Below, piece by piece: positions 33,051 through 39,996 of a stretch of DNA of 64,000 nt. The stretch lies in IMG/VR virus record IMGVR_UViG_3300011113_000640, positions 62,001-126,000 of that record; one strand, written 5' to 3'. How positions within the stretch are numbered: position 1 is the stretch's first letter; every line of letters starts with the position of its first letter. The notes beneath the pieces are model-generated. The model did no database searches, was not told where the DNA came from, and saw only the letters and a program-made list of their open reading frames with translations. The DNA is from a virus. A program made the position numbers and the translations under genes.

Positions 33051-33326
33051 TTATCGATAATCTTTGTTTAACTGTGCCCAAGTCATCCAGGACTTGAATG
33101 CATTATACACTGTTAGAGCCTCTGTGTCATCCTGTTCGACTTTGACACCACGCACCCAAAATCCTTCAGGGCTGACTCGCAACATTTCGGCTCCGCCGGC
33201 CAAGCAGGTTATGTTGTTCATAGGTAATTGAGAGCCGGGTGGTACTGCTCCATAAAGTGGATCCAATTTCATTTCTTCCATGATTCGATCATGAGCCTCT
33301 TGCCAATAATCGTGTTGTGTTTTCAT
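33051..33326 (-). CDS. 91-residue phage protein
   Basis: This mixed alpha/beta small protein ('QHDYWQEAHDRIMEEMKLDPLYG', 'MLRVSPEGFWVRGVKV') is coupled to a 27-residue ORF (ATGA). Function unknown. Confidence 0.55.
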   Translation of the reverse strand: MKTQHDYWQEAHDRIMEEMKLDPLYGAVPPGSQLPMNNITCLAGGAEMLRVSPEGFWVRGVKVEQDDTEALTVYNAFKSWMTWAQLNKDYR

Positions 33327-33406
33327 GCCATGAACTGACGGATGCGTTTTAGGGCTTTTTCAATACGCCATTTGATATAGGCGATCCATTCCTTGGGATG
33401 TATCAT
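33323..33406 (-). CDS. 27-residue basic microprotein
   Basis: The ORF MIHPKEWIAYIKWRIEKALK... ends QFMA, forming one amphipathic basic helix. GGAG lies 6 nt before the ATG, which directly follows the previous stop. It is too short to assign. Confidence 0.45.
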   Translation of the reverse strand: MIHPKEWIAYIKWRIEKALKRIRQFMA

Positions 33407-33517
33407 TTATTCTCCAATCATGTCTGCAAACTTACGAACCAAAACCGCCATGACTATGGCAGCACCAATAATGCATACTGCTTCTACAAACCAGTTCTCT
33501 AGCATCCAACTCATCAT
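33407..33517 (-). CDS. 36-residue membrane microprotein
   Basis: The ORF MMSWMLENWFVEAVCIIGAA... ends ADMIGE, a single hydrophobic helix. The ATG overlaps the methyltransferase stop (ATGA), and its own stop abuts the next ATG. It lies in a chain of coupled small ORFs. Confidence 0.5.
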   Translation of the reverse strand: MMSWMLENWFVEAVCIIGAAIVMAVLVRKFADMIGE

Positions 33518-34260
33518 AACTTGTTTACCTTTACAAATAATTGATTATCACTGGGTAACTGCCAACCTGGATCAAAAATATGTGATATTTTTCCCTGCAA
33601 CAAATATAGAGTAATAATATTTCTTACGTTTTCGCCATCTGCATCATCAAAACAAATAACCGAGTTATTCTTTGCTGTATTAAGAATGTTACATAAATCT
33701 GCTTCGACACTACTTGCACTATGGTCACCATCAATATGATAACCATCAAAGTTGTTGTCAGCACAGAGATATATAGGCAATACTTCTCTTGAATCACCTG
33801 CTATCAAAGTAAATCTGTCGCCAAACGTTTTTTTCAAATACCTTGCACATGGTTGCACATAAGAATGATATCCTATGTCTACACTGACAACTTCAAGATT
33901 AGGATTTGACGATAACATAAGCAAGCTGCTGAATCCACAATTGAACCCAACTTCTAAAACACGAGTCTTAGATAATGCAAATAAAGCTATTCCTCTTCTT
34001 TTTTGTCTGGCAGACTGATCTAACTGTGGTGAAACAACTTCTTTGTTCAGATTGATCATTTCTAGACTATTATCAGTAAAAAATATGCTACCTTCTAGTT
34101 CTTCGCCTGAATCTTGAACAATCTTCAATAAAGCAGACACGTGTTCATTGTAAACATGTAAAAAAGGTTCATTGTAAGAACTATTGTCAGGATTTGACCA
34201 TTTGTCAAACTGTCTAAGAATATCATATCTTACTTTTAAAATATTATGATACATTGACAT
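33514..34260 (-). CDS. SAM-dependent methyltransferase (class I)
   Basis: The start is MSMYHNILK at 34260, with AAGGAG 13 nt upstream in the ligase end. The class I motifs are 'VLEVGFNCGFSSLL' (SAM-binding loop), 'VVSVDIG' (acidic residue), 'IAGDSREVLP' and 'GYHIDGDHSASSVEADL'. This matches O-methyltransferase or Methyltransf_24-type enzymes that act on small molecules or sugars. Gene body is AT-rich compared with neighbours, which suggests recent transfer. It follows the DNA ligase by 1 nt. Confidence 0.8.
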   Translation of the reverse strand: MSMYHNILKVRYDILRQFDKWSNPDNSSYNEPFLHVYNEHVSALLKIVQDSGEELEGSIFFTDNSLEMINLNKEVVSPQLDQSARQKRRGIALFALSKTRVLEVGFNCGFSSLLMLSSNPNLEVVSVDIGYHSYVQPCARYLKKTFGDRFTLIAGDSREVLPIYLCADNNFDGYHIDGDHSASSVEADLCNILNTAKNNSVICFDDADGENVRNIITLYLLQGKISHIFDPGWQLPSDNQLFVKVNKL

Positions 34261-34261
34261 T

Positions 34262-35626
34262 TTACAGTTTTTCTCCTTGTTCAAATCCACGGAAGCGGAC
34301 AAAGCGGGGGAACCTTAGGCTATAGGTTCCATCTTGATTTTGGGTGACAGCGTCTGCCGCAACCTCAACCACTCGGCCAAGTAGGTCATTTCGGGAATGC
34401 CAATATTCATCACGATCAGCATCGGAAAGGCCACTGCCCACATTAACACGAATATTACGATCATTATCATTTCCTTCGCATATTATAGCACCCAAACGCC
34501 CTTGATTGCGACCTGTGCCTTCTTCAAATCCTACAATATTTAAGTCCACGGTCATCACAGGTTTCCATTTCATCCAGAAACTCGACCGTTTGCACTCGTA
34601 GGGTGCACCTACGTCTTTGATCATGACGCCTTCAAAGCCTTGGGCCACAGCATCCTCGGCAAATCTGCGCATGACATCTTGTCCTTCTGCGGTGCCGAGA
34701 TCCACATCCATACCAGGCATGATTCGGAGATTTGTTTCGGCTTCGATCTCTTGTCGGTTGATCTCCAACATCAAAGTGCGTTTATGTTGTTGGGCATTCC
34801 AAAATCCACGCTCAAAGTCTGCCAACGGAATCACATCAAAAATATAGTAGTTCATGTCCTTGGTCTTGACATTGTCTTTTCGTTGCGCCTGTTTCATCAA
34901 GGCCTGGAAACTTTCGCCCACGATCTCACCATCCAGCACAAACGGACCTTTGGTCTCAAGACTGATGCGATGTTTGATTCGGTTCAGTTGTTCTTGGATA
35001 TCTGGAAAGTTTTCAAATATCTTACCGTTGCGACTGTACAAGGTCACACGGTTCTTGGTGCATAACGCCAGCACACGCACACCATCCAGCTTGCACTCTA
35101 TACGTTTGATGCCCTTCATCTTGTTGGCGTGATCATTGCTGTCTGTGGCCAATTGGCAAGTGAACACAGGAATCCTCCACTCGGTCTTGCCCAGGATCTT
35201 GTTGAGTGTTTTTTCACTGATACCACAGCGCAGGTCTTTGATGATGACTCTGCGGCACAGGCCATTCCACTCTTCGCTGTCAAACTGCTCACTCATGGCC
35301 AGGATGGCATCTCTAGCATCATGTCCAGTGACACTACGAGTCCGCAAACTTTCTAACAGTCCCCAGAATGCCGGCCAAGGGTTAGGCCTGCCTGTCAGCC
35401 CTTCGGTCTCTGGCACTTGACGCACACCAAACACATGGAAGGGATTATAGGCTTCATAGCAGTTGAACAAGAAACATTGAGCATTGGCACTGCCCAGCTT
35501 GGCAGCCATGAGTGCTTTTTCAATTACTTTTTCTTTGTGTATTCTGCTGTCACTGCTTTCGAGATCGCGGATCCAGTCTGCGGCCAATTTTAATCCTTGG
35601 AATTTGACATCTTGCATGACTATCAT
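34262..35626 (-). CDS. ATP-dependent DNA ligase
   Basis: The nucleotidyltransferase motif I 'CKLDGVR' (lysine receives AMP), 'FVLDGEIVGE', 'FEGVMIKDVGAPYECKRSSFWMKWKP' (motifs IV/V) and a C-terminal OB domain are visible. The 454 residues include an N-terminal helical domain, as in T4 gp30. It seals nicks in replicated phage DNA. GGGAG precedes the ATG. Confidence 0.9.
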   Translation of the reverse strand: MIVMQDVKFQGLKLAADWIRDLESSDSRIHKEKVIEKALMAAKLGSANAQCFLFNCYEAYNPFHVFGVRQVPETEGLTGRPNPWPAFWGLLESLRTRSVTGHDARDAILAMSEQFDSEEWNGLCRRVIIKDLRCGISEKTLNKILGKTEWRIPVFTCQLATDSNDHANKMKGIKRIECKLDGVRVLALCTKNRVTLYSRNGKIFENFPDIQEQLNRIKHRISLETKGPFVLDGEIVGESFQALMKQAQRKDNVKTKDMNYYIFDVIPLADFERGFWNAQQHKRTLMLEINRQEIEAETNLRIMPGMDVDLGTAEGQDVMRRFAEDAVAQGFEGVMIKDVGAPYECKRSSFWMKWKPVMTVDLNIVGFEEGTGRNQGRLGAIICEGNDNDRNIRVNVGSGLSDADRDEYWHSRNDLLGRVVEVAADAVTQNQDGTYSLRFPRFVRFRGFEQGEKL

Positions 35627-35663
35627 TATTTACTAGCTCCCAGTCAATACAAATGTTGATAGA

Positions 35664-36386
35664 TTAGTTGGCTTGCACAGTGTATTGTCCGATCACAGCA
35701 CCGGGTTTTTTCAAGGCCTCGGCTCGACGAGCCTTGTATTCTTCGTTGTCAACTTGGACCAGTCCAATGTTTTGGGTAGTACCATCTGGGCCTACCACGC
35801 TGATTGTTTCAGACTTTTTGTCTGTGGCTGGTGCCCGGTTTTGTTCTTTGGTCACGTTGTCTAATTCTTTGAATGCTTCAGGCGCACGAGCCGCGGCATC
35901 CTTGGCCGACTTCATGACATTCTTGTCGCCTATGGGCAGGGCTACCAACACATAGGTACGGATACGATTGCCTTCGGACACATGTTTCATTTCCACGGTT
36001 TCTACACCAGTGATGTCCACGTCGGGGCACATGCTACGCAAGGCCATTTCGCTTTGGTCAGTGCTGGAGTCTCCGCTGTCACTTCTAAACATCTTGACCT
36101 GGCTACGCACTTTGCCTCCGGCGGCTGTGCAAATCTTGGCATAGGCCATGCTCTTGGCCTTGATGTCGGCAAAGGCAAAGTCTCCGCTGGTGGCCGTGCC
36201 GTTTTCAAACACATAACCTGCGGCCTTGGGCAACTTGCTCATCCAAGGCGGTGCCTCTTTAATGGCTGACGCCATCTGTGCAGATTGCAGTCCATTGTCT
36301 GCACTGAACTGTTTACTGTAGTTTGGCGTTGAGCTACAGGCACTCAAGGCCAAAGTGATACCGGTTACGATTGCTAATTTTTTCAT
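35664..36386 (-). CDS. Secreted lipoprotein
   Basis: The N-terminus has a lipobox (TLALSAC-SS), so the Cys should be lipidated and the protein anchored in an outer or inner membrane. The 240-residue mature part is mixed alpha/beta with 'AAGGKVRSQVKMF' and 'TYVLVALP', like LPP20/curli-assembly type lipoproteins. A consensus promoter (36419-36447) and AGGA precede the ATG. Phage lipoproteins often mediate superinfection exclusion or bind phage receptors. Function here is unknown. Confidence 0.75.
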   Translation of the reverse strand: MKKLAIVTGITLALSACSSTPNYSKQFSADNGLQSAQMASAIKEAPPWMSKLPKAAGYVFENGTATSGDFAFADIKAKSMAYAKICTAAGGKVRSQVKMFRSDSGDSSTDQSEMALRSMCPDVDITGVETVEMKHVSEGNRIRTYVLVALPIGDKNVMKSAKDAAARAPEAFKELDNVTKEQNRAPATDKKSETISVVGPDGTTQNIGLVQVDNEEYKARRAEALKKPGAVIGQYTVQAN

Positions 36387-36418
36387 TTCCTACCTCTTCT
36401 TAGAGTTGCGATTAATAA

Positions 36419-36447
36419 AGTATAGCACAAATGCTACCATTTGTCAA
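36419..36447 (-). promoter_or_regulatory. Sigma70 promoter (TTGACA-17-TATACT) of lipoprotein gene
   Basis: On the minus strand TTGACA (36447-36442), 17 bp, TATACT (36424-36419) with an upstream TGC that forms an extended -10. It overlaps the end of the preceding gene. Confidence 0.75.
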
Positions 36448-36997
36448 CTACACGCCATTGTGAACCATGCGACAAGCATATGATGCCTTGATACTGTCCA
36501 AGATCCTGTTTGCGATATGTGGGCTCAATGAACCAACGGCACTGGGCACCAAGATATCTAAAGGTCTTGGGAAAGTTTGGATGGACTCGGACTTCGCTTT
36601 CACGCACAGTGTCGCCAATGCGAACATTACGGACCTGTATTTCTGGACGCTCGTCGCAGACCATGTTGGTCTCCACAGTGAGATTTTTGGCTGTAGCTCG
36701 ACTCACAACCTGTACTCGTCCAGAATCCATGGCCTGGCGGCACAGCTCGGCTTCGGTGACTGTTCTGGGTGCGGTCTTTTCGCCTTCGCCCGAAATCCAC
36801 TCATTGTCGATCAAGGCTCTGAATGTGACTATGCACTTGTGGTGGGTGTTTGATACCGGCACAGCCAAGGTCTGTACATCAGTGATCCTGGCAATGCTGG
36901 CCTGTTGTTGTGTGGTCATGGCCTGCCGCACATAGCACTGTGCCATGACAGAGTTGGTCACGGCCAACCCCAAGATCAACGCTGTAGTGCGGAGCAT
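36434..36997 (-). CDS. Secreted Cys-containing protein
   Basis: The start is MLRTTALILGLAVTNSVMAQC, a signal peptide; an alternative ATG lies 18 nt upstream. The ~168-residue mature part contains several Cys residues (QCYVR, HKCIV, LCRQ, VCDER, QCRWF, ICLSH) that could form disulfides. It overlaps the preceding lipoprotein gene by 22 nt. Function unknown. Confidence 0.65.
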   Translation of the reverse strand: MLRTTALILGLAVTNSVMAQCYVRQAMTTQQQASIARITDVQTLAVPVSNTHHKCIVTFRALIDNEWISGEGEKTAPRTVTEAELCRQAMDSGRVQVVSRATAKNLTVETNMVCDERPEIQVRNVRIGDTVRESEVRVHPNFPKTFRYLGAQCRWFIEPTYRKQDLGQYQGIICLSHGSQWRVVDKW

Positions 36998-37251
36998 GAT
37001 GCTCTTAGACTCCATAGGTTATTTTTCAAACGAGTGTAGTATTGACGATAAGATTGGGTGAGTTGATCAGGTTTGGAGCCAAAGTAGGCATGGAATTCGT
37101 CAATGCGTGACTTTAAATACACCGCCTGTGACTGTGCCTGGCCACAATCGGGTCGCAGGTTGTCAAAATCTGAAATGTCATAGCCGGGCTTGGTAGGGTG
37201 TGAAGCACAGCCAACCAACAACATCACAGCAACAAAAAACAACTGTCTCAT
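36976..37251 (-). CDS. Small lipoprotein
   Basis: A lipobox (LLVGC-AS) is followed by ~75 residues that are mostly helical ('QSYRQYYTRLKNNLWSLRASC'). It is coupled to a 58-residue ORF upstream (ATGA). A spanin-like or exclusion protein is possible; nothing decisive is visible. Confidence 0.65.
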   Translation of the reverse strand: MRQLFFVAVMLLVGCASHPTKPGYDISDFDNLRPDCGQAQSQAVYLKSRIDEFHAYFGSKPDQLTQSYRQYYTRLKNNLWSLRASCSALQR

Positions 37252-37424
37252 AGTTCAGCAGTATTTTGCTGTTGATGACGGTATTCTCTTTTGAGCCAAT
37301 ACTTGTACATGCGGAAATAGGTTGCGGCATCGCAGGTAGGAAAACCATAGGCGTTGGCTTCGTCCTTGTGATCCATGTAGATGCGTTGTAACCAAATTTG
37401 AAATGGACTGTCAGAACGTTTCAT
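37248..37424 (-). CDS. 58-residue early-cluster protein
   Basis: The ORF MKRSDSPFQIWLQRIYMDHK... ends QQNTAEL. GGAG lies just upstream and the ATG overlaps the previous stop (ATGA). Function unknown. Confidence 0.55.
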   Translation of the reverse strand: MKRSDSPFQIWLQRIYMDHKDEANAYGFPTCDAATYFRMYKYWLKREYRHQQQNTAEL

Positions 37425-37639
37425 TTCATCTCCATGATCCGCTTGATTGCGGCTGTAGCTTCAGGAAAGCCTTGCCGCTCACGACTGCTGACCACGGCTT
37501 CAATTAATTCCATCTGTGTTTCATGCAAGCCGCCCACAAAAGTCATGATCTGATCACGGGTCAAGGTCATTTTGATATTGCCCAAGATCTGACGTTTGCG
37601 ATTGGCACTTGGCCGTTCTTCATAATCATCTTCAAACAC
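37421..37639 (-). CDS. 72-residue early-cluster protein
   Basis: The start is GTG at 37639 (VFEDDYEERPS...), with AGGAGAA directly upstream. The C-terminal helix 'RDQIMTFVGGLHETQMELIEAVVSS' suggests an interaction helix. Function unknown. Confidence 0.6.
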   Translation of the reverse strand: MFEDDYEERPSANRKRQILGNIKMTLTRDQIMTFVGGLHETQMELIEAVVSSRERQGFPEATAAIKRIMEMK

Positions 37640-37769
37640 GATTCTTCTCCTGTTCAATTTGTTTCAGCAGGTCTGCAATAAATCTCTTGGCCAGTTCGCT
37701 CCAGATAGAGCTGTCTATGATATGGAATCCAGCTTGTCTGGCAATCTCACGAATCTGCTGTTCGGTCAC
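37632..37769 (-). CDS. 45-residue early-cluster protein
   Basis: The ORF starts GTG (VTEQQIREIARQ...) and ends QEKNRV. GAGGAG lies upstream, and the GTG overlaps the preceding stop (GTGA). The sequence is helical. Function unknown. Confidence 0.55.
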   Translation of the reverse strand: MTEQQIREIARQAGFHIIDSSIWSELAKRFIADLLKQIEQEKNRV

Positions 37770-37918
37770 ACGGTCTCCTCATCACAGTCTCTGGCAAAGA
37801 TACGAGCCACATCTTCCTGGGTCACATAGTCTTTGAAATAGATATAAGTTTCATCCTGGGTGCGACCACGGGCCTGCCATTGCATGATTTCTATTTCGAT
37901 GTCTTTGTAGAATCCCAT
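37766..37918 (-). CDS. 50-residue early-cluster protein
   Basis: The start is MGFYKDIEIEIMQW at 37918, where TAATG overlaps the preceding stop and GGGGAG lies 9 nt upstream. The sequence 'ETYIYFKDYVTQEDVARIFARD' is helical and acidic. Function unknown. Confidence 0.55.
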   Translation of the reverse strand: MGFYKDIEIEIMQWQARGRTQDETYIYFKDYVTQEDVARIFARDCDEETV

Positions 37919-38229
37919 TATGCCATCTCCCCATAGGCTTGTGCATCCAGGTCGGCTGACCATTCAGCGTACTCTCGTGGATCAATCACTTCGGGTTCGT
38001 CATCAATGACCCAACCGGCCTCACGTAATTCTGCACGGCCCGATTCGGTCTTCTTCATGGCATCCAAAGCGGCATGGATACCGTTGATCTGGGCTACCAA
38101 GAACTCACGATCACGCCACTGCTCAGGAGTGGCACCACGTGGACGCCACCCGTGAAAATCCTTGTGGAAATCGCTGTAATAGCTCTGCAAGTCTTCTACC
38201 GATAAATCTGCAAAATCGCTGTGTGCCAT
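37918..38229 (-). CDS. 103-residue early protein
   Basis: This acidic helical protein ('SVEDLQSYYSDFHKDFHGWRPRGAT') has AAGGAG 7 nt before the ATG and lies behind the promoter 38258-38286. It is the first gene of an operon reading to 36976 or beyond. Function unknown. Confidence 0.65.
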   Translation of the reverse strand: MAHSDFADLSVEDLQSYYSDFHKDFHGWRPRGATPEQWRDREFLVAQINGIHAALDAMKKTESGRAELREAGWVIDDEPEVIDPREYAEWSADLDAQAYGEMA

Positions 38230-38257
38230 GCTATGCTCCTTTATTGTTTATAATACT

Positions 38258-38286
38258 ATTATAACAAATGGGCCTTTTTTGGTCAA
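38258..38286 (-). promoter_or_regulatory. Early sigma70 promoter (TTGACC-17-TATAAT)
   Basis: On the minus strand TTGACC (38286-38281), 17 bp, TATAAT (38263-38258). It belongs to the set at 6972, 8515, 38579 and 39241, and overlaps the stop of the 38283 gene. Confidence 0.85.
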
Positions 38287-38549
38287 TCCCACGACTTTTT
38301 GTCGCCATACTGCTCGTTGTAGTCGTAACCGGCTAGATATTCAGCAATTTCAGCTTCATTGAGCTCAGTGACCTGCTTGCCGTGCCCAGTGCCTTCTGGC
38401 CAGTAGTGCGGATCACGGGGACGACCATAATATGAATCTGCACTGCCACGGTCAAACAGGCCACCGTGCAGTTTGCGATCAAACTGCGGGCCACGCAAGG
38501 CCTGGACGATTTGTTCTTGTTCTGTGGGTTCTAACATTCCTATATACAT
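38283..38549 (-). CDS. 88-residue early protein
   Basis: This protein ('LEPTEQEQIVQALRGPQFDRKLHGGLFDRGSADSYYGRP') has no recognised domain. TAGGAG precedes the ATG 7 nt upstream, and an early promoter lies at 38579-38607. A second promoter follows directly after it. Confidence 0.65.
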   Translation of the reverse strand: MYIGMLEPTEQEQIVQALRGPQFDRKLHGGLFDRGSADSYYGRPRDPHYWPEGTGHGKQVTELNEAEIAEYLAGYDYNEQYGDKKSWD

Positions 38550-38578
38550 TATTGCTCCTAATTTCTAACTATACATAC

Positions 38579-38607
38579 ATTATAACCGAAATGCCTTTAT
38601 TGGTCAA
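38579..38607 (-). promoter_or_regulatory. Early sigma70 promoter (TTGACC-17-TATAAT)
   Basis: On the minus strand TTGACC (38607-38602), 17 bp, TATAAT (38584-38579). The ~20 bases around the -10 are identical to those of the 6972-7000 promoter. Confidence 0.85.
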
Positions 38608-38954
38608 CCATTACCACATAAACGGTCTACACGTGGTTGTATCTTGTACACAAATTCATCCACGCTATTTTCAGCCCAAACATGCAAACGGTAATCAGCT
38701 ACAGCCAATCTAAAATAGGCTATAGAGTCATCGCGGTCACAGGTTGTAAACATTCGATAAAAAAAATCATGACACATTTTCTTATAGGTGTCATTGATTT
38801 CATCAAGACTTTCGAAATACCTTGCCAATTCTAGTAGATCAGTGTCCAGGTTCCTCAGATCCAATTGATCACTGAGATCCAACTGTTGAAAATCCGGACT
38901 CCGGTGCAATGCCAGTATTTTTTGTGCCGATTCGCTTAGTAAGTATTCTCTCAT
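38604..38954 (-). CDS. Unassigned 116-residue helical protein
   Basis: This helical protein ('YLLSESAQKILALHRSPDFQQLD', 'FRLAVADYRLHVWAENS') has a short AAAGA before the ATG. A TTGACC (38972-38977) lies upstream, but no -10 follows at the usual spacing. Function unknown. Confidence 0.55.
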   Translation of the reverse strand: MREYLLSESAQKILALHRSPDFQQLDLSDQLDLRNLDTDLLELARYFESLDEINDTYKKMCHDFFYRMFTTCDRDDSIAYFRLAVADYRLHVWAENSVDEFVYKIQPRVDRLCGNG

Positions 38955-39003
38955 ATGTCTTTAATTAGCATGGTCAACCATTGTCCCGGACTTAGGATTT
39001 ATT

Positions 39004-39021
39004 GGTTAGTGAACACTAACC
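39004..39021. repeat. Inverted repeat GGTTAGTG-AA-CACTAACC (site B)
   Basis: This is a perfect two-arm copy of the palindrome at 8561-8578, with a different 2-nt centre. It lies in the non-coding gap between the 51-residue gene and the gene starting at 38954, 26 bp upstream of a TTGACC. Confidence 0.7.
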
Positions 39022-39053
39022 TACCCTGGTTGGCGCCGGGTCGGAGATAATGA

Positions 39054-39209
39054 CTATATGTTACAGGCCGAAAAGAAACGGTCCTGATCGAATCTCTGAT
39101 TTGCTTCTTTGCAGGCACTGGCCACTGCAACTGCGGCCTGGAGACGAGCATGGGGATCCATGATTGAATTGATATACTTGGCGAGTAGTTCGAAATGTTT
39201 CTTGGACAT
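39054..39209 (-). CDS. 51-residue early phage protein
   Basis: The ORF MSKKHFELLAKYINSIMDPH... ends FFSACNI. The pattern 'KKHFELLAKYI ... AVASACKEANQRFDQDRFFSAC' is a small protein type common in phages of many hosts. AAGGAG lies 9 nt before the ATG behind the promoter 39241-39269. Function unknown. Confidence 0.7.
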   Translation of the reverse strand: MSKKHFELLAKYINSIMDPHARLQAAVAVASACKEANQRFDQDRFFSACNI

Positions 39210-39240
39210 ACTGTGGCTCCTTTTGATTAACTATACTGCT

Positions 39241-39269
39241 ATTATACAAAAAGGACAGTTTTTGGTCAA
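39241..39269 (-). promoter_or_regulatory. Early sigma70 promoter (TTGACC-17-TATAAT)
   Basis: On the minus strand TTGACC (39269-39264), 17 bp, TATAAT (39246-39241) precede the 51-residue gene. The inverted repeat site C lies 8 bp upstream of the -35. Confidence 0.85.
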
Positions 39270-39277
39270 CCGCCAAA

Positions 39278-39293
39278 GTTAGTGAGCACTAAC
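39278..39293. repeat. Inverted repeat GTTAGTG-AG-CACTAAC (site C)
   Basis: This 16-bp copy of the 8561 palindrome lies directly after the stop of the 63-residue gene (TAAAGGTTAGTGC on the minus strand). Site A follows its stop codon in the same way. Confidence 0.65.
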
Positions 39294-39295
39294 CT

Positions 39296-39487
39296 TTATT
39301 TTCTGGGCTCCAACTGCACGGCCATGACGGGCTGGCAACGAGTACGGATCTGTTGTTTCTTTTGTTGATATCTGACATGCAATCTTTCCTGGGTGGTCAG
39401 GCAATTGACGTGATGTTGATACCCTCCCCAGATTTCAAACTCTGGACTGGTTACGGATAAATGCACGATCAGGATCCATTCGATCAT
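39296..39487 (-). CDS. 63-residue protein behind a late promoter
   Basis: The start is MIEWILIVHLSVTS at 39487; TATAAATA lies 5 nt before the ATG, leaving no ribosome site and suggesting a leaderless transcript. A short hydrophobic N-terminus is followed by a basic Gln-rich region. Function unknown. Confidence 0.55.
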   Translation of the reverse strand: MIEWILIVHLSVTSPEFEIWGGYQHHVNCLTTQERLHVRYQQKKQQIRTRCQPVMAVQLEPRK

Positions 39488-39492
39488 GGCAA

Positions 39493-39500
39493 TATTTATA
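39493..39500 (-). promoter_or_regulatory. T4-type late promoter TATAAATA, leaderless spacing
   Basis: Exact TATAAATA on the minus strand, 5 nt before the ATG of the 63-residue gene, directly after a terminator for the upstream unit. Confidence 0.65.
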
Positions 39501-39505
39501 GCCAA

Positions 39506-39530
39506 GAAAAAGCCCACAAAAATGTGGGCT
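39506..39530 (-). terminator. Intrinsic terminator
   Basis: AGCCCACA-TTTT-TGTGGGCT followed by TTTTTCTT on the minus strand. It lies 3 nt after the stop of the open frame at 39534-39722. Confidence 0.85.
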
Positions 39531-39533
39531 TGT

Positions 39534-39722
39534 TCATCCCCAGACTTGCTGGTATCGTTGCATGGCTCGGATTCGAGCTATCAACAATCGCAGTCGAATT
39601 TCATCTGAAAGTTCAGATTCTTCAACTGGTTCCAGTTCTGGGCGACGATATCCAACATGAAACCCGCAGGTCTCATCATAGTATTGGACATCATCGTCCT
39701 CAAAGGCTAAATTACTTCTTTG
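39534..39722 (-). other. Open frame without start; possible +1 frameshift extension of the 62-residue secreted protein
   Basis: This frame encodes a protein-like acidic sequence ('GYRRPELEPVEESELSDEI', then 'LRLLIARIRAMQRYQQ') and ends 3 nt before a terminator. It has no ATG, GTG or TTG before most of the sequence. It is open through the end of the secreted protein gene in the +1 frame, so a frameshift or a one-base assembly error could join them. A short overlapping ORF from ATG (39676) in another frame is an alternative. Confidence 0.35.
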
Positions 39723-39900
39723 CAGCGTCCTTGGCAGGAGCAGCCTTGGCGTCGCTTTTGGCGTCAGACTTTTTGGCTTCTTCTTTCTTAGCAGGAGCAG
39801 CGGCGGCTGGCTTTGCTTCTTCTTTCTTAGCAGGAGCTGGTGCCTGTGCTACAGCGGATAATGCAAATGCGGATGCTACGATTGCGATTAATGCTTTCAT
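39712..39900 (-). CDS. Secreted Ala/Lys-rich protein
   Basis: A signal peptide (MKALIAIVASAFALSAVAQA) is followed by about 40 residues of repeats 'PAKKEEAKPAAAAPAKKEEAKKSDAK'. AAAGGAAA precedes the ATG. The mature part would be unstructured and charged, as in some periplasmic proteins of proteobacteria. It may continue in another frame. Confidence 0.65.
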   Translation of the reverse strand: MKALIAIVASAFALSAVAQAPAPAKKEEAKPAAAAPAKKEEAKKSDAKSDAKAAPAKDAAKK

Positions 39901-39996
39901 TTTAATTTCCTTTAGGTTAAAACACAGTTGTATCCTGTGTTATATATTTAACGCCTTGCCCTGGATCTGCGTTGACTTTTTTGATATAAATTTCTA

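Noticed and set aside
38949-38977. Sixth early promoter at TTGACC 38972-38977
   Set aside because: No -10 hexamer is found 15-19 bp downstream; the ATG of the next gene occupies that position.
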